Counted from the first letter of the stretch, positions 17,823-26,931 are shown. The stretch: 64,000 bases of DNA from Duncaniella dubosii (GCF_004803915.1 NZ_CP039396.1:1736001-1800000); one strand, 5' to 3'. The notes: generated by a model not told the origin, from the letters alone. Numbers and translations are program-made.

Positions 17823-18027
17823 TTTAGTTTGGCGTTAAAGGCAGGATATAAAGACGGCTGCCGTATCCCGTCGCCAAACTAAAACAAGACTTGTCTCCGA
17901 AGAGCAAAGTTGTAAGGATACAGCAGCCGTCTAAAGCTGTTTTATGTAAGGGCATAAAAAATGCCCGAAGAATGTTCGAGCCGATGACCGAGGCTCTGCG
18001 GTAGACATACGTCTTATTTTAGTTGGC
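17823..18027 (-). ncRNA. Structured leader RNA 1 (candidate cis-regulatory RNA)
   Basis: Plus coordinates of elements: A1 TTTAGTTTGGCG (17823-17834), B1 (17852-17868), A2 CGCCAAACTAAA (17872-17883, perfect complement of A1), B2 (17916-17932, 17-bp stem with B1, one G-U), hairpin C GGGCAT/ATGCCC (17950-17966), hairpin D GAGCC/GGCTC (17978-17996) and A3 TTTTAGTTGGC (18017-18027, near-copy of A1). Read on the minus strand the order is promoter, A3, D, C, B2, A2, B1 followed by TTTAT, A1, ATG. A2, in the loop of stem B, can pair with A1 over the start region or with A3 at the 5' end. Leader RNA 2 has the same layout with different sequence. Confidence 0.6.
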
Positions 18028-18031
18028 ATTG

Positions 18032-18061
18032 CAAATATACGAAATTTTTCCGATACTACAA
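18032..18061 (-). promoter_or_regulatory. Promoter of leader RNA 1
   Basis: On the minus strand TTG (18059-18061), 19 nt, TATATTTG (18032-18039). The transcript would begin near 18025, at element A3 of the leader. Confidence 0.55.
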
Positions 18062-18092
18062 CAAAGCAACATAAGGTTTTTTTGTTGAATTG

Positions 18093-18114
18093 GATACAGG
18101 TAAATGCCTGTATC
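18093..18114. repeat. Short perfect hairpin
   Basis: GATACAGG (18093-18100) and CCTGTATC (18107-18114) pair perfectly with a 6-nt loop. It lies between the leader 1 promoter and the large structured region. Role unknown: operator or small-RNA element. Confidence 0.4.
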
Positions 18115-18218
18115 TTAAAACTGTTATCAACAGATTTCTCCTTGAAAATCTACATTTTTTTGCGTTTTTCCAGTGGTTAAAAATGCAAATATACTATTTT
18201 CAAGCAATTAAAGGGGTT

Positions 18219-18241
18219 AAAAGGGGAAAAATTCCCCTTTT
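18219..18241. terminator. Bidirectional terminator-like hairpin
   Basis: AAAAGGGGAA (18219-18228) and TTCCCCTTTT (18232-18241) give a 10-bp stem with A-run and T-run on the two sides, so it could stop transcription in either direction. It bounds the left side of the structured region that follows. Confidence 0.5.
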
Positions 18242-18242
18242 T

Positions 18243-18914
18243 CCGACGGAAGACCCCCCGCACGCCCTACGGAGCGAGGAGCGCTCTTCCTTTTGATTTT
18301 TGCGGAATATGCAGGGAGTGCCGTGCAATCAGCAGAAAAATTTATCCAGCGGAGATATAGTGCGCACGGTAATGAGACCAATGTGTGAGTGCAGCTCACG
18401 CTTTGGTATACCGCTCTGCCCCTTGTGGGCGTGATGGCTCGGTGAAGCAGTGAGGGGCGCGAAACGTGATGTGGCCGTAGAAGTGAAATGGAGTAAGGGA
18501 GTGAGTAGGCGGTGCATTACAGCATGCCAATAAGGCCGCCTCGCTGCCGGCGATTCCCGAATGGCGATAAAGGCGAAGGACGGAGGCGTGTGCCGATGGG
18601 ATTTATCGGCAATCGGAGAGCAGCCCGATGAACCCTCGGCATAGGCTTCCGGCTGTAGGCAGCCATGCAGGGATTAGGCGGTAGCGAATGCGAGCGTAAT
18701 GCTCCGTGCTGTTATCGGGCCAGTGCCGTAGGTGATAAGCCCGATAATGGCAATACTCTATCCCGCAAGGAATATGAACGCTACGGCCAATGGTAGTGAT
18801 GTGCCCCTATGCGCTTCACCGAGGGGGGAGGGGTGGGCGACTCTTTTATATCAGATCTTCTTGAATAGATATGACAATGGCTTCCGGGATATGTCGGAAG
18901 CCATTGTCATTTTA
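18243..18914 (+). ncRNA. Candidate large structured non-coding RNA (about 600 nt)
   Basis: No credible ORF, high GC and many hairpins. Three co-linear long-range helices are visible: 18438-18448 with 18813-18823 (11 bp), 18454-18460 with 18801-18807 (7 bp, one G-U) and 18472-18480 with 18781-18789 (9 bp). Local stems: a three-part hairpin 18367-18413 (CGGTA/TACCG, ACCAA/TTGGT, GTGAG/CTCAC), 18508-18540, 18592-18610, 18651-18664, 18692-18704 and 18712-18747 (9 bp). The plus strand is purine-rich in loops and ends at the hairpin 18871-18914, which favours plus-sense, though strand is not proven. Large ornate RNAs such as GOLLD and ROOL occur in phages. Membership in either cannot be judged here. 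Confidence 0.55.
18871..18914 (+). terminator. Strong hairpin terminator at end of the large structured region
   Basis: ATGACAATGGCTTCCG (18871-18886) and CGGAAGCCATTGTCAT (18895-18910) form a perfect 16-bp stem followed by TTT on the plus strand. Only the plus side has a T-run directly at the stem, although it could also act after the minus-strand gene ending at 18964. Confidence 0.6.
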
Positions 18915-18963
18915 GGATATGTATGGAGATGCGAGGGGCTGTCGCTGTTTAGCGGGAGGCGGG

Positions 18964-19293
18964 TTATACGGCGGGTATTTCTTCCACGCTGTCATAGCCC
19001 TGCCACGGCTTCCAACCACTACGGTACCACACACGGCTATACAAGTTATGTCCACTGGGGGCTTTATAGTGAGGGATGTACAGCTGGGCGATGAAGAGGC
19101 TTGCATTCAGCGTTACAAGCACACCATAATCGTAAGCTCCCGAAGGAACACCGACAGAAGCACCACGAACAATAGCATATGTTCCTGATTCAGTCAGCAA
19201 ATCAATATCAGTTGCTGTTCCACGAAATGTTACCGTGTCCGTCAGATACCTTTTAAAGATAGCATTGGTGGCCTCTACAGTTCTATCGCTCAT
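18964..19293 (-). CDS. Small tail-tip / knob-like phage protein
   Basis: 109 aa. The C-terminal half (ASLFIAQLYIPHYK ... LYSRVWYRSGWKPWQGYD) has the GW-x-PW ending seen in pyocin-knob-type receptor-binding modules. The gene at 19319-19672 ends in the same way (FRVKSGVNGWEAWKTVV), so these are paralogous small knob proteins encoded after the fibre genes. Probably decorates the tail tip and contacts the cell surface. Last gene of the fibre operon. Confidence 0.55.
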   Translation of the reverse strand: MSDRTVEATNAIFKRYLTDTVTFRGTATDIDLLTESGTYAIVRGASVGVPSGAYDYGVLVTLNASLFIAQLYIPHYKAPSGHNLYSRVWYRSGWKPWQGYDSVEEIPAV

Positions 19294-19318
19294 GCGGCAA
19301 CCACCTCCTTTCGATATT

Positions 19319-19672
19319 TCAGACTACGGTTTTCCAAGCTTCCCAGCCATTGACACCACTTTTGACTCTGAAATACAAATGGCCTCCGTCTCCGGCTCGA
19401 AAGACAAGCTGATATACATTCAGATGGAGCATTATCATTCCTCCAGCCGTCACCGGCCAATTTGACCCAGTACTGTCTAACCGATATATTCCGCATCCCG
19501 TTATATCGTTCAAATCGCCTGACACTAATTCTGAATGAATTTGCAGCATTGCGGCATTTGATTTTTTCAGATCTCCGGATGTGTCCGCGCAAAGGACGGA
19601 CAGTCCGTCGAGGGTTGCCTGTGCCGGCAGTGACTTCAAGACATCCTTTAGATCGTAAATCCTGTCGTTCAT
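19319..19672 (-). CDS. Tail knob-like phage protein
   Basis: 117 aa. It starts MNDRIYDLKDVLKSLPAQATLDG, then a central GIYRLDSTGSNWPV ... HLNVYQLVFRAGDGGHLYFRVKSGVNGWEAWKTV, matching the pyocin-knob pattern (glycine-rich beta sandwich ending in a W-x-x-W motif). It overlaps the upstream gene by 4 nt (ATGA), consistent with translational coupling inside the fibre operon. Confidence 0.58.
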   Translation of the reverse strand: MNDRIYDLKDVLKSLPAQATLDGLSVLCADTSGDLKKSNAAMLQIHSELVSGDLNDITGCGIYRLDSTGSNWPVTAGGMIMLHLNVYQLVFRAGDGGHLYFRVKSGVNGWEAWKTVV

Positions 19673-20292
19673 GCCGCACTCCTTTCTCCGCAGATTGCGG
19701 GTGAGAAGTGTAACATATTGGGAATGTGGATTTTACCCCCCCCCGATTTTGCGAGAAGGTCGGCCACGTCCTCAGGCGCGGGAGTCCACATCAGGCTGCC
19801 GGTCTTACCGCGTTCGACCATCACGCATTTGACCTTGGAGGCCGATGTCACAGCGTTGGGTACGGCGTATATGTGCAGGGCTCCGTCACCGTCGGTTCTG
19901 TGTATAATCATCGTTCCGCGATAGATACCATCAGAAATCTTTGACAGACGTGTTGCCCCGCGAGAGCCGTCACCACCATTGTGGATGGCTTGCAGATACT
20001 CTTTCTGACTTCCAAGCTCGCCGAAAAGTGTGATTGTGATGATGTCGCCAACGGCGAGTTCTTCGGTGTATTCAAGCAGCGCTAACGTATACTCTGTGGT
20101 TTCCTTGTCGGGGTGGCTGTCCTTGACGATGTTCCTTCCGCTGACCACCCCAAGCTCTTTCAGCCGTGCGGTGATTGCGTCGATGTCGCATTTCTTGAGG
20201 CTTCCTCCGGCAGAGGTCATTACGAAAGCATCGCCTTTGGCAGTGGCGGAGGGGTTGACTTTTGTCGCGTCGATTGTTCTTTCTGTACTCAT
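19669..20292 (-). CDS. Phage tail fibre-type protein
   Basis: 207 aa. The N-terminal region (MSTERTIDATKVNPSATAKGDAFVMTSAGG) resembles the fibre/baseplate-attachment starts of its neighbours, and WTPAPEDVADLL is shared with gene 20299-21066 (WTPAPEDLGFGGG). The coding strand has a run of nine Gs (plus Cs at about 19737-19745) just before the C-terminus. Slippage there would change the last 20 residues, so the protein end may be phase-variable. Confidence 0.6.
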   Translation of the reverse strand: MSTERTIDATKVNPSATAKGDAFVMTSAGGSLKKCDIDAITARLKELGVVSGRNIVKDSHPDKETTEYTLALLEYTEELAVGDIITITLFGELGSQKEYLQAIHNGGDGSRGATRLSKISDGIYRGTMIIHRTDGDGALHIYAVPNAVTSASKVKCVMVERGKTGSLMWTPAPEDVADLLAKSGGGKIHIPNMLHFSPAICGERSAA

Positions 20293-20298
20293 CTCTCC

Positions 20299-21066
20299 TT
20301 AGTTTGATTTGTTGTTGTTTGCGTTTGCTGACTCAGGGGAGATGGTGCAGATTTGCAACAATCTATCAACCAATAAATTACCCCCCCCGAAACCTAAATC
20401 TTCAGGTGCAGGTGTCCAGTCCGAGGCGATGTTGCCGCGTTCGAGCTTGATGTCGCGGACGCGAAGCTCGCAGAAGTCAGCACAGTTAAGGTATATAAGC
20501 TGGTCGCTGATGTCTTCCTGAGTGAAGTTGTTTGTGTGGAGTTCGAAATAAAGCCTCCTGCGTTCGCCTCGGGTCATGGACTGAGACGCTGTCGTGCCTG
20601 TCAGAGGGTATTTAGTAGTTCCAAGGCATATCCGCGCGGAGAACCGAAGTTCTGTAAGAGCCTCCACTTCCAAGCTGAGCATATAGACCGAGTTCGGTTC
20701 GAGCCTTTTCAAGACAGCTGTCTCCATTTTGTACATCAGAATTTTATACGTTCCCGCTACTGATGCGGAGGTGTCCAAAATTTTCAAGTGCGCTCCGCGT
20801 GTTCCGTCAGGCCACACATATCCCTCGCATACCTTTGGATACTCGGTGTTTACCTGCCAGTTGGTAGAGCCTTTATTGGTGTTCCTGAGCAGATTCCTTC
20901 CTCCGACCTGCACGGTGGCCCTTAGAAGCTCCATGAACCTTTCGGCCTCCATGCGTTCGAGCACTGTGCCGGACTTGTCGACGAGGAGCAGCTGGCTTCC
21001 CTCGGGCAGCTCGGTAATCTTTACCGCGTCATTCGGGGTCTTTGTCCTGTTGTTGTCTGTTGCCAT
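20299..21066 (-). CDS. Phage tail fibre / carbohydrate-binding-like protein
   Basis: 255 aa from the ATG at 21066 (MATDNNRTKTPNDAVKITELPEGSQLLLVD). The longer frame upstream overlaps the previous tail gene and is discarded. A beta-sandwich-like region at about 55-215 (GGRNLLRNTNKG, FTQEDISDQLIYLNC) resembles carbohydrate-binding modules of fibres. WTPAPEDLGFGGGNLLVDRLLQI near the C-terminus is encoded over a run of eight Gs (plus Cs at about 20382-20389), a potential slippage site. Confidence 0.6.
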   Translation of the reverse strand: MATDNNRTKTPNDAVKITELPEGSQLLLVDKSGTVLERMEAERFMELLRATVQVGGRNLLRNTNKGSTNWQVNTEYPKVCEGYVWPDGTRGAHLKILDTSASVAGTYKILMYKMETAVLKRLEPNSVYMLSLEVEALTELRFSARICLGTTKYPLTGTTASQSMTRGERRRLYFELHTNNFTQEDISDQLIYLNCADFCELRVRDIKLERGNIASDWTPAPEDLGFGGGNLLVDRLLQICTISPESANANNNKSN

Positions 21067-21125
21067 TTTTTTGTTGTCTGTTTTTTGGTTGGTATTGTCG
21101 TTGATTATATTTCTGTGCCATGCGG

Positions 21126-23364
21126 TCAGCCCGTGCGGCATACCTCGATGTCGAAGCCCCCGTAGTTGGGGGATGCGTCGTCGGAGACCCACACGGTGAC
21201 GAGGAGGTCGCTGCCGGATGCCGCCACTGATTTCAGGGATGGTTTGGCGGGGCATTCCGTTGGCTTGTCGGCCACGCCTCCGTAGCCTGTCAGCCTTATG
21301 AGGCTGTTGGCGGGGGTGAGGCCGTAGCTCGCCGGGAATCTCAGCGTGTAGCCGGCTGCGGGGGTTGAGCCTTTTGCCAGCGTGACCCCCGCCGATGTGC
21401 CGGGTAGAACCGGGAGGTGAGCGTGGCGGGCACGGATGCGGATGTCGAGCCGTCGGTGACGCGCCCGGCGTAGACCGTGGCGGGCTGCCTTACGCCGTTG
21501 ACCTCGAGGATGCCTCCGAGAAGGAGGCGCATGCGCTTGGCGGTGCTGTCGTAGAGGGCTATCAGGTAGTTCTCGGTGTCCTTGGTGAGCGCGAACCCGT
21601 TGCCGAAGTAGCGGGTCATCATCGCGTCGGCCACGAATGTCGCCTGTGTGAGCTTCACGGTGGCCGAGGCGCTGTCGCCGGTGGCCTGTAGCTCGAAGGA
21701 GATCTCATGGCGGCCTTCGGGGACGGCCACGGTATAGGTGCGTGTGGCCGAGCCGGAGTATGAGCCGTCCGCGTTCATGGCGCATGCGGCGACCAGCAGC
21801 CGGGAGCTGTCGAGGAGCGCGCCTTTCACGTCATACGTGGCCACGGTGCAGTAGACGTAGGCGGTCTTGAGCATTACGGGAGTCATCTCTGAACCTGCGG
21901 CGCGGGGCGAGGCGTCGGGATTCAACTCCGGGCCTGTGATATCAGACTTCATGAACACGTCGGCCGAGACGGTGATCCTTACCGAGCCTATGCCGGTGGC
22001 GGTGGAGGCGGAACGCTCCATGACCACCCTCGTGTCGGTGGCCGCAGTGGTGGGGCTGGCCGCCGCGCTCATCGTGACGGCCTTTCCGTCAGGGGCGGGG
22101 AGCGTCTGTCCGGCGGCGGGCATGACAGATTCGTAGGTGTAGGAAGAGCCGTCGAGCCTCGCGCACTCGCTTCCGTCGGCATCATAGATGCGGACGGCCT
22201 TCCCGTCGGGGTCAAGCAGCACGCGTTTGCCGTGGGGGTCGCCGGCGGAGACGGAGCCGGAGACCCTGACGTTCTCGAATGTGCCGGTGCGGGCGGTGAC
22301 ATGCCCTTCGAACACCTCGAAGAGGACGTTGCCCTCTGCGTCGCGCATCTGTACGTATTCGGCCATGAGGTTGCGCACGTAGGCAAGCTCGGCGAGCAGG
22401 AGTTCGGTGGCGATGAACCTCTGCTGTTCGCCTGTCACCCAGTGGTCCTTTCCCGGGCCTCCGGCGGGGAGGGGCGGATAGGTTGTGTTCTTGACGTGGG
22501 TCAGCTTGCATGCGCATGCGTAGAGGCGGCCGGAGTTGTCGTCGCGGGCGAGCACGAGGTCGCGCCGCTCCTCGCCGTCCTTTCCCTGCATGAACACGTA
22601 GTCATCGGGGTATTCGTCCCACAGCCGGGGAAGGGTACGTAAGGGCCGTTTGTGACGACGGGGATGTCGGCGCGCGCCACTTCCGACGTGCCTTTTGTGA
22701 CGGAGAACGCGAAGCGCGACGGGCGCACGGGGTAGACGAGCTGCATGGACATGCCGGGGACGTACTGGGCGCGGTTGCCGTCGACGTAGAACCACATGGC
22801 GAGTCCGTGGCCGGAGGGGTTGTCAATCTCCGAGACTGCATCGCCGTCATGGCGCATGAGGCGGCAGGAGAGCGCCACGGGGGAGTAGGCACCTGTCATG
22901 GTGTCGTATCTCACGGCGGTGACCGAGGGGACGAGCGTCCATGTCACGGAGTCAGCGCCCGGCTCTCCCGGCTGTCCGTCGGATACAAATGGTATTGTAA
23001 CCGTGTAGACAGTGATTCCTGAAAGAACGAGGTACGCGGTAACTCCGGAGGCTTGTACATTGACGGATATTCCGTCATCGGGGCTATAACTGAAATCCGG
23101 CGCGGAATCATTGCCCAGACCGTACGAACAGGTAACGCTTATCCCTTCTGTCCCCCAAGAAGATGGAGGCACGGTGACCGGGGTGTCATCTCCTGTCTGA
23201 CGGATCACGCGCAGGGTGATTCTATCGATATCCGAGACAAGGCTGCCCCCGCTCCATCTCAGAGGGACAGAGCTGCAGGAGGGGACGAGGCGGTAAGAGA
23301 CGGCATCCTTTCCGGGGACAGGCGTGCGGTTGAACCGGATTGTGCGTACGGCGGAGGCTTTCAT
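21126..23364 (-). pseudogene. Large phage tail protein, broken by two single-base frameshifts
   Basis: The frame opens at 23364 (MKASAVRTIRFNRTPVPGKD) and continues to GPYVPFP near 22630, jumps frame to RLWDEYPDDYVFMQGKDGEERRD, then jumps again near 21380 to the tail TLAKGSTPAAGYTLRFPASYG, ending FDIEVCRTG at 21126. Adding one C in the CCCC run at about 22628 (minus strand) and one G in the GG at about 21390 gives a continuous 746-aa product. It has Ig-like/beta-sandwich repeats and a central AEYVQMRDAEGNVLFEVFEGHVTARTG region like central tail/fibre adaptors. It overlaps nothing in the restored frame. Confidence 0.7.
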
Positions 23365-23367
23365 GTG

Positions 23368-24462
23368 TCAGACGGCGATTATGGTGAGCGATATGTCATT
23401 GCCCTGCACGCAGTCAGCACGGGTGACCGTAAAGCTTGAGACCGCCTTGTCCTTGGTGGCCGGATTCAGTATGTTGCCGGCAAAATCGGTCATTATGAAC
23501 AGGAACTGAGTGCCCGGGATCGGTGATTTTGATTTACGTGTGACGAGCTTAGGGGTGTAGACTACCTGAGAATTCCCGTTTGTGTCCTCGTCGATGGTCT
23601 CGTCCTCCGGCACGGGGTAGGGTTCGATGTCGTAGGGGTCGCTGGTGTCCATTACCGATGCCATGTCGGAGATCTTCTCTCCATTTTTCTCAGCTTCGAC
23701 ACGGTACATGGCGGAGGTCTGGACATCGGCTTCGGCAACTGTCAGAGATTCGCCGGTGGCTATCTGGATCCATCCGGGGGTGAGGGATGAACTACTGTCG
23801 CTGACATCCATCTTATACCATTTGAAAGTCCATCCCGAGTCAACCGCACCTCCTTTAAGGACCTTTGCCGTCAGACGGCATGATCCACCCTTTTCGGTGA
23901 TGGCGAAGTTGTCCGGGGAGGCGATGGTGACTTTCGCGCTGTCACCTGACCGCTGCGAGATTGGTATCGGGTATGATGCGCGGATACGGTCAGCGACAGT
24001 GCTGTTGGGCGGATTCACTACGGCTACCATATTTATGACAATCGAGGCCCAGCCGGTTAGTTCGGGGAGATTCCGGAGTATCTGCAGTCCATGATATATG
24101 TTGCCGCTTCCGGGTGTAATTTTTTTGAACACTCCGGCGTAGTCAGTGTTGAGCGTGCCACCGGCCTGAAGTCCGGATGACAGGCCGTCAGATCCGAAGA
24201 GTATGCGGTCATCGCCGATATAATATTCCATGTCGGCGGGTGTGACCGCTCCCTCGCTGCGGGAGTTTGTCAGGAGGAAGTTCAGCTCAGGCCGGTAATA
24301 GGGGCTTGTGGTGTCCTCGAAGGACGGCAGGACGGATGTGCCCGCTGTCTGGGAGGCGTATTCCTGAAAGAGATCGCCGGCCGGAGACATTATATTGGCC
24401 ACGTACGTACCGGACTTCATGTTGAATTTTATGGTACGGGTAGCTGATGCCTTGCTGATCAT
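23368..24462 (-). CDS. Phage tail protein with Ig-like region
   Basis: 364 aa. It shares its start (MISKASATRTIKFNMKSGTY) with the next gene (MKASAVRTIRFNRTPVPG), so the two are paralogous in their N-termini. An Ig-like stretch at about 175-265 (KVTIASPDNFAITEKGGSCRLTAKV ... AMYRVEAEKNGEKIS) fits surface-exposed phage beta-sandwich domains. It overlaps the upstream gene by 4 nt and lies 3 nt from the downstream one. Confidence 0.6.
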   Translation of the reverse strand: MISKASATRTIKFNMKSGTYVANIMSPAGDLFQEYASQTAGTSVLPSFEDTTSPYYRPELNFLLTNSRSEGAVTPADMEYYIGDDRILFGSDGLSSGLQAGGTLNTDYAGVFKKITPGSGNIYHGLQILRNLPELTGWASIVINMVAVVNPPNSTVADRIRASYPIPISQRSGDSAKVTIASPDNFAITEKGGSCRLTAKVLKGGAVDSGWTFKWYKMDVSDSSSSLTPGWIQIATGESLTVAEADVQTSAMYRVEAEKNGEKISDMASVMDTSDPYDIEPYPVPEDETIDEDTNGNSQVVYTPKLVTRKSKSPIPGTQFLFIMTDFAGNILNPATKDKAVSSFTVTRADCVQGNDISLTIIAV

Positions 24463-24872
24463 AGGTCAACCTCGCTTTCTTTGTCATTTGTCACCGTGTC
24501 ATTGTTACCGGGGACGGCCTTGTCAGTGCCATCCTCTGTGCTGCTGTCGCTGTCCTGATCTTTGTCTTGGATGGATTGCCCTGATCCGTCAGGTTCGTCC
24601 GCTCCGTCAGGTTCGTCCGGCATGATGAACCGGTCATCCGTAGCGACAGGGAGGGGTCGGAGCACTGAACCGTCCTGTTCCTGACGCGCTTCCCAAGGCT
24701 GAAGGGGGAGCGCGCCGATACGCCCGCAGATCTGAGGAATCTCATAGAGTTTTCCGAAGGCGAGCATGTCTGCCTGCCACAAGAGATAATTCCCGTCAGA
24801 GAGTTTCAGACGCAGCCTGTCGACGTTGAGATGGGCTGCGACAAGCGGATTCGCTTTTATGTATAATGCCAT
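24459..24872 (-). CDS. Small phage tail-cluster protein with acidic tail
   Basis: 137 aa. The first 80 residues (MALYIKANPLVAAHLNVDRLRLKLSDGNYLLWQADML) look folded. The last 50 are very acidic and low complexity (repeated DEPDGADEPDGSG). No family recognised. Tightly packed between two tail genes, so probably a tail assembly or adaptor protein. Confidence 0.5.
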   Translation of the reverse strand: MALYIKANPLVAAHLNVDRLRLKLSDGNYLLWQADMLAFGKLYEIPQICGRIGALPLQPWEARQEQDGSVLRPLPVATDDRFIMPDEPDGADEPDGSGQSIQDKDQDSDSSTEDGTDKAVPGNNDTVTNDKESEVDL

Positions 24873-24907
24873 ATCGAATAGATTGAAATTGTGAATGTAA
24901 TATCATG

Positions 24908-26065
24908 TCAGCGGACAAGAAGTATCTTTCCGTCCACGGTGAGTATGCAGCCGTCCACGGTCAGCGCTTTAAGCGGCTGGCGCGGAGTGACATCAAGGGC
25001 GAGCACTCCGCCCAATGAGTCCGACATGAGCGATGTGGACAGGCGCGGTGCGATACCTGTGCCTATCTGCTGATATGTCAGGGTGGCGGCGGCCTTGTTG
25101 GTGGCCATGAACCAGCATACATCGAAGTTCTCCGAGACCTGCGAATCAGTGAGTATGCTGATTGTGTCACGCACCTCGCAACGTGGAAATATGTACGGAG
25201 TGCGCGGGATATTGTAGGGGGCGTCCAGCATGTCGAACCAGTATTCCGGGATGCGGCGTACGAACGTGACTGTACGGACGGGGGTCGAGGGGGTGACGGT
25301 CTGCGAGGCCGGATTGCCGGAGGCGTCATACAGCGCCAAGCAGCGGACGGTCAGGGAATCGCAGATGAGGGTTCGGTCAACAGTGAGCTTGGAACCGTCA
25401 GCCGAGATTTCACCCCAGTAGTCGAGAAGGCTGTCGCCGACGGCGCTCCATGTGCCGTCATCACGCAGGACTTCCCAGATGAACTTCCGTTGGGAGGCGG
25501 GGATGTCTTCCTTCCCGATGCTCAATCTGGCCGTGATGACCTGAAGGGGGTTATGACGTACGGGGTTGTATATGACCTGAGGGGGTGTGTCGATCTCAAA
25601 GCGCATGGAGGCCGCTTCCGTGTTGCTGCGCAGGATCTTGGACAGATTGAACCTGAATATCTGGCCTGTACGCGGGTCGACGAACTCTGCCTGAAACGTC
25701 AGTGTCAGCGGGAGTGCGGGGTCAATGTTGTGTCTGACCTGTATCTGGCCGGCGTCTGACGATCCTTCCGCCCCTATGATGTAGCCGGGATCTGTGGTGG
25801 AGATGATGCTTGTCTTTCCTGCGAGCGTGGCGTACCATCTGATGTTGGCGAGGCGGGAATTGATGTCGCCGGAGGGGATGATTCCGTCAAGGTCAATGAC
25901 GGAGATATTGGCCCTGACGGTCAGCGGTGTGAGGGTGTAGTCCGGTGTGTATGTACCCGTGTTGGCATCAAATGTCTGTCTGTCCGGGACTGAGCCTGTC
26001 ACCGTGATGGACTGCGAGGGCTGCAGGGGCTTATAATTGAAGTCGAATCTTCTTGTTACTTTCAT
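24908..26065 (-). CDS. Phage tail protein, beta-rich
   Basis: 385 aa, starting MKVTRRFDFNYKPLQPSQSITVTG. It is rich in short beta strands with many Thr/Ser and no membrane segment, and the C-terminus (LTVDGCILTVDGKILLVR) contains a small internal repeat. Member of the fibre/tail-tip gene group that begins at 26877. Function inferred from context only. Confidence 0.55.
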   Translation of the reverse strand: MKVTRRFDFNYKPLQPSQSITVTGSVPDRQTFDANTGTYTPDYTLTPLTVRANISVIDLDGIIPSGDINSRLANIRWYATLAGKTSIISTTDPGYIIGAEGSSDAGQIQVRHNIDPALPLTLTFQAEFVDPRTGQIFRFNLSKILRSNTEAASMRFEIDTPPQVIYNPVRHNPLQVITARLSIGKEDIPASQRKFIWEVLRDDGTWSAVGDSLLDYWGEISADGSKLTVDRTLICDSLTVRCLALYDASGNPASQTVTPSTPVRTVTFVRRIPEYWFDMLDAPYNIPRTPYIFPRCEVRDTISILTDSQVSENFDVCWFMATNKAAATLTYQQIGTGIAPRLSTSLMSDSLGGVLALDVTPRQPLKALTVDGCILTVDGKILLVR

Positions 26066-26085
26066 GTCGATATTGATGTGCTGTA

Positions 26086-26877
26086 TCAGTATTCAAATGA
26101 TGTGGATGCGACGGGCTCGGAAGGAGAACCGTCGCGTAACGTGACGGTGGCCGTGAAGCGGAGTGTCTTGGGGGTGTATCCGTTGAAGTCACAGTCGTCG
26201 CGCGTGATTGTTATGCTTTTTCCCGCTCCTATGCGTTTTGCCGCCCATGCCGCGTCAGATGCAGGGCGCGGACGGCCTTCCGCGTCCTCGGAATAGCGTG
26301 TCCAGACTACATCTGCGTCAAGTATGTCGTCCGTTATGTCCTGATTGTACATCCATGCCACGATTTCCAGCGGGCATTCGAAGGAGTCAGGATCAAAGAG
26401 GTAGTCCGTGTCACGGAATTCGACGGTGAAGTAGGGATTGCCTTCAATGAACATCCAGTCCGTTGATGACCATTCAGGAATCTGGCCAGTGCCGGTGACG
26501 AGACAGCGGAAACGGCAACTGCCGTACCATACGTCCGATGTCTCGATAACTCCGGTGGCGGGGTTGAGTGTCTGGTAGTAGTATGTGGCCTGAGGGTCAT
26601 ATATGCCACGGTCAACGATCGATACGCGGGAGGCTTCGAGATGCAGCCTGATGGCCTGTTCAAGAATCTCAAGTGCGGTGCGGGCTTTGTTAAGCGCGGT
26701 GTCGGCTTCGCGTATGGCCTGTTCGATGTCATCAGTGAGATTGGCCTGATATACCTTGCGCAGCAGCTTCAGCAGCTCTTCAAGGATGATACCGAGGCGC
26801 ATGGGGGAGATGGAATCCTGAATGATTTCGTTTTTCAGGGATTCTATTTTTGCTTTAAGCGCGGAGACATCGAGCAT
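26086..26877 (-). CDS. Phage tail protein with N-terminal coiled coil
   Basis: 263 aa. Residues 1-80 form a coiled coil (MLDVSALKAKIESLKNEII ... ALEILEQAIRLHLEAS), the usual trimerising stem of a fibre or tail spike. The rest is beta-rich with many aromatic residues. First gene after a late-type promoter (26897-26931), so it heads the fibre operon running to 18964. Confidence 0.58.
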   Translation of the reverse strand: MLDVSALKAKIESLKNEIIQDSISPMRLGIILEELLKLLRKVYQANLTDDIEQAIREADTALNKARTALEILEQAIRLHLEASRVSIVDRGIYDPQATYYYQTLNPATGVIETSDVWYGSCRFRCLVTGTGQIPEWSSTDWMFIEGNPYFTVEFRDTDYLFDPDSFECPLEIVAWMYNQDITDDILDADVVWTRYSEDAEGRPRPASDAAWAAKRIGAGKSITITRDDCDFNGYTPKTLRFTATVTLRDGSPSEPVASTSFEY

Positions 26878-26896
26878 GGGTGGGAGTTTTTTATGA

Positions 26897-26931
26897 CAAA
26901 TTTAGCGGGAGGGCGCATGGTGATAAAAGAC
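26897..26931 (-). promoter_or_regulatory. Phage late-type promoter, copy 3 (before tail fibre operon)
   Basis: Minus strand: GTCTTTTA (26924-26931), 19 nt, TAAATTTG (26897-26904), 20 nt before the start at 26877. Identical spacing to the other four copies. Confidence 0.7.

Noticed and set aside
18090..18517. Short ORFs (60-68 aa) over the leader 1 / large RNA region
   Set aside because: They cross strong hairpins and terminators, and have no consistent start or strand. Structure explains the sequence better.
19290..19679. Alternative 129-aa frame over the knob gene 19319-19672
   Set aside because: Shadow frame with Arg-rich, atypical composition. The 117-aa frame has the knob signature and ATGA coupling.
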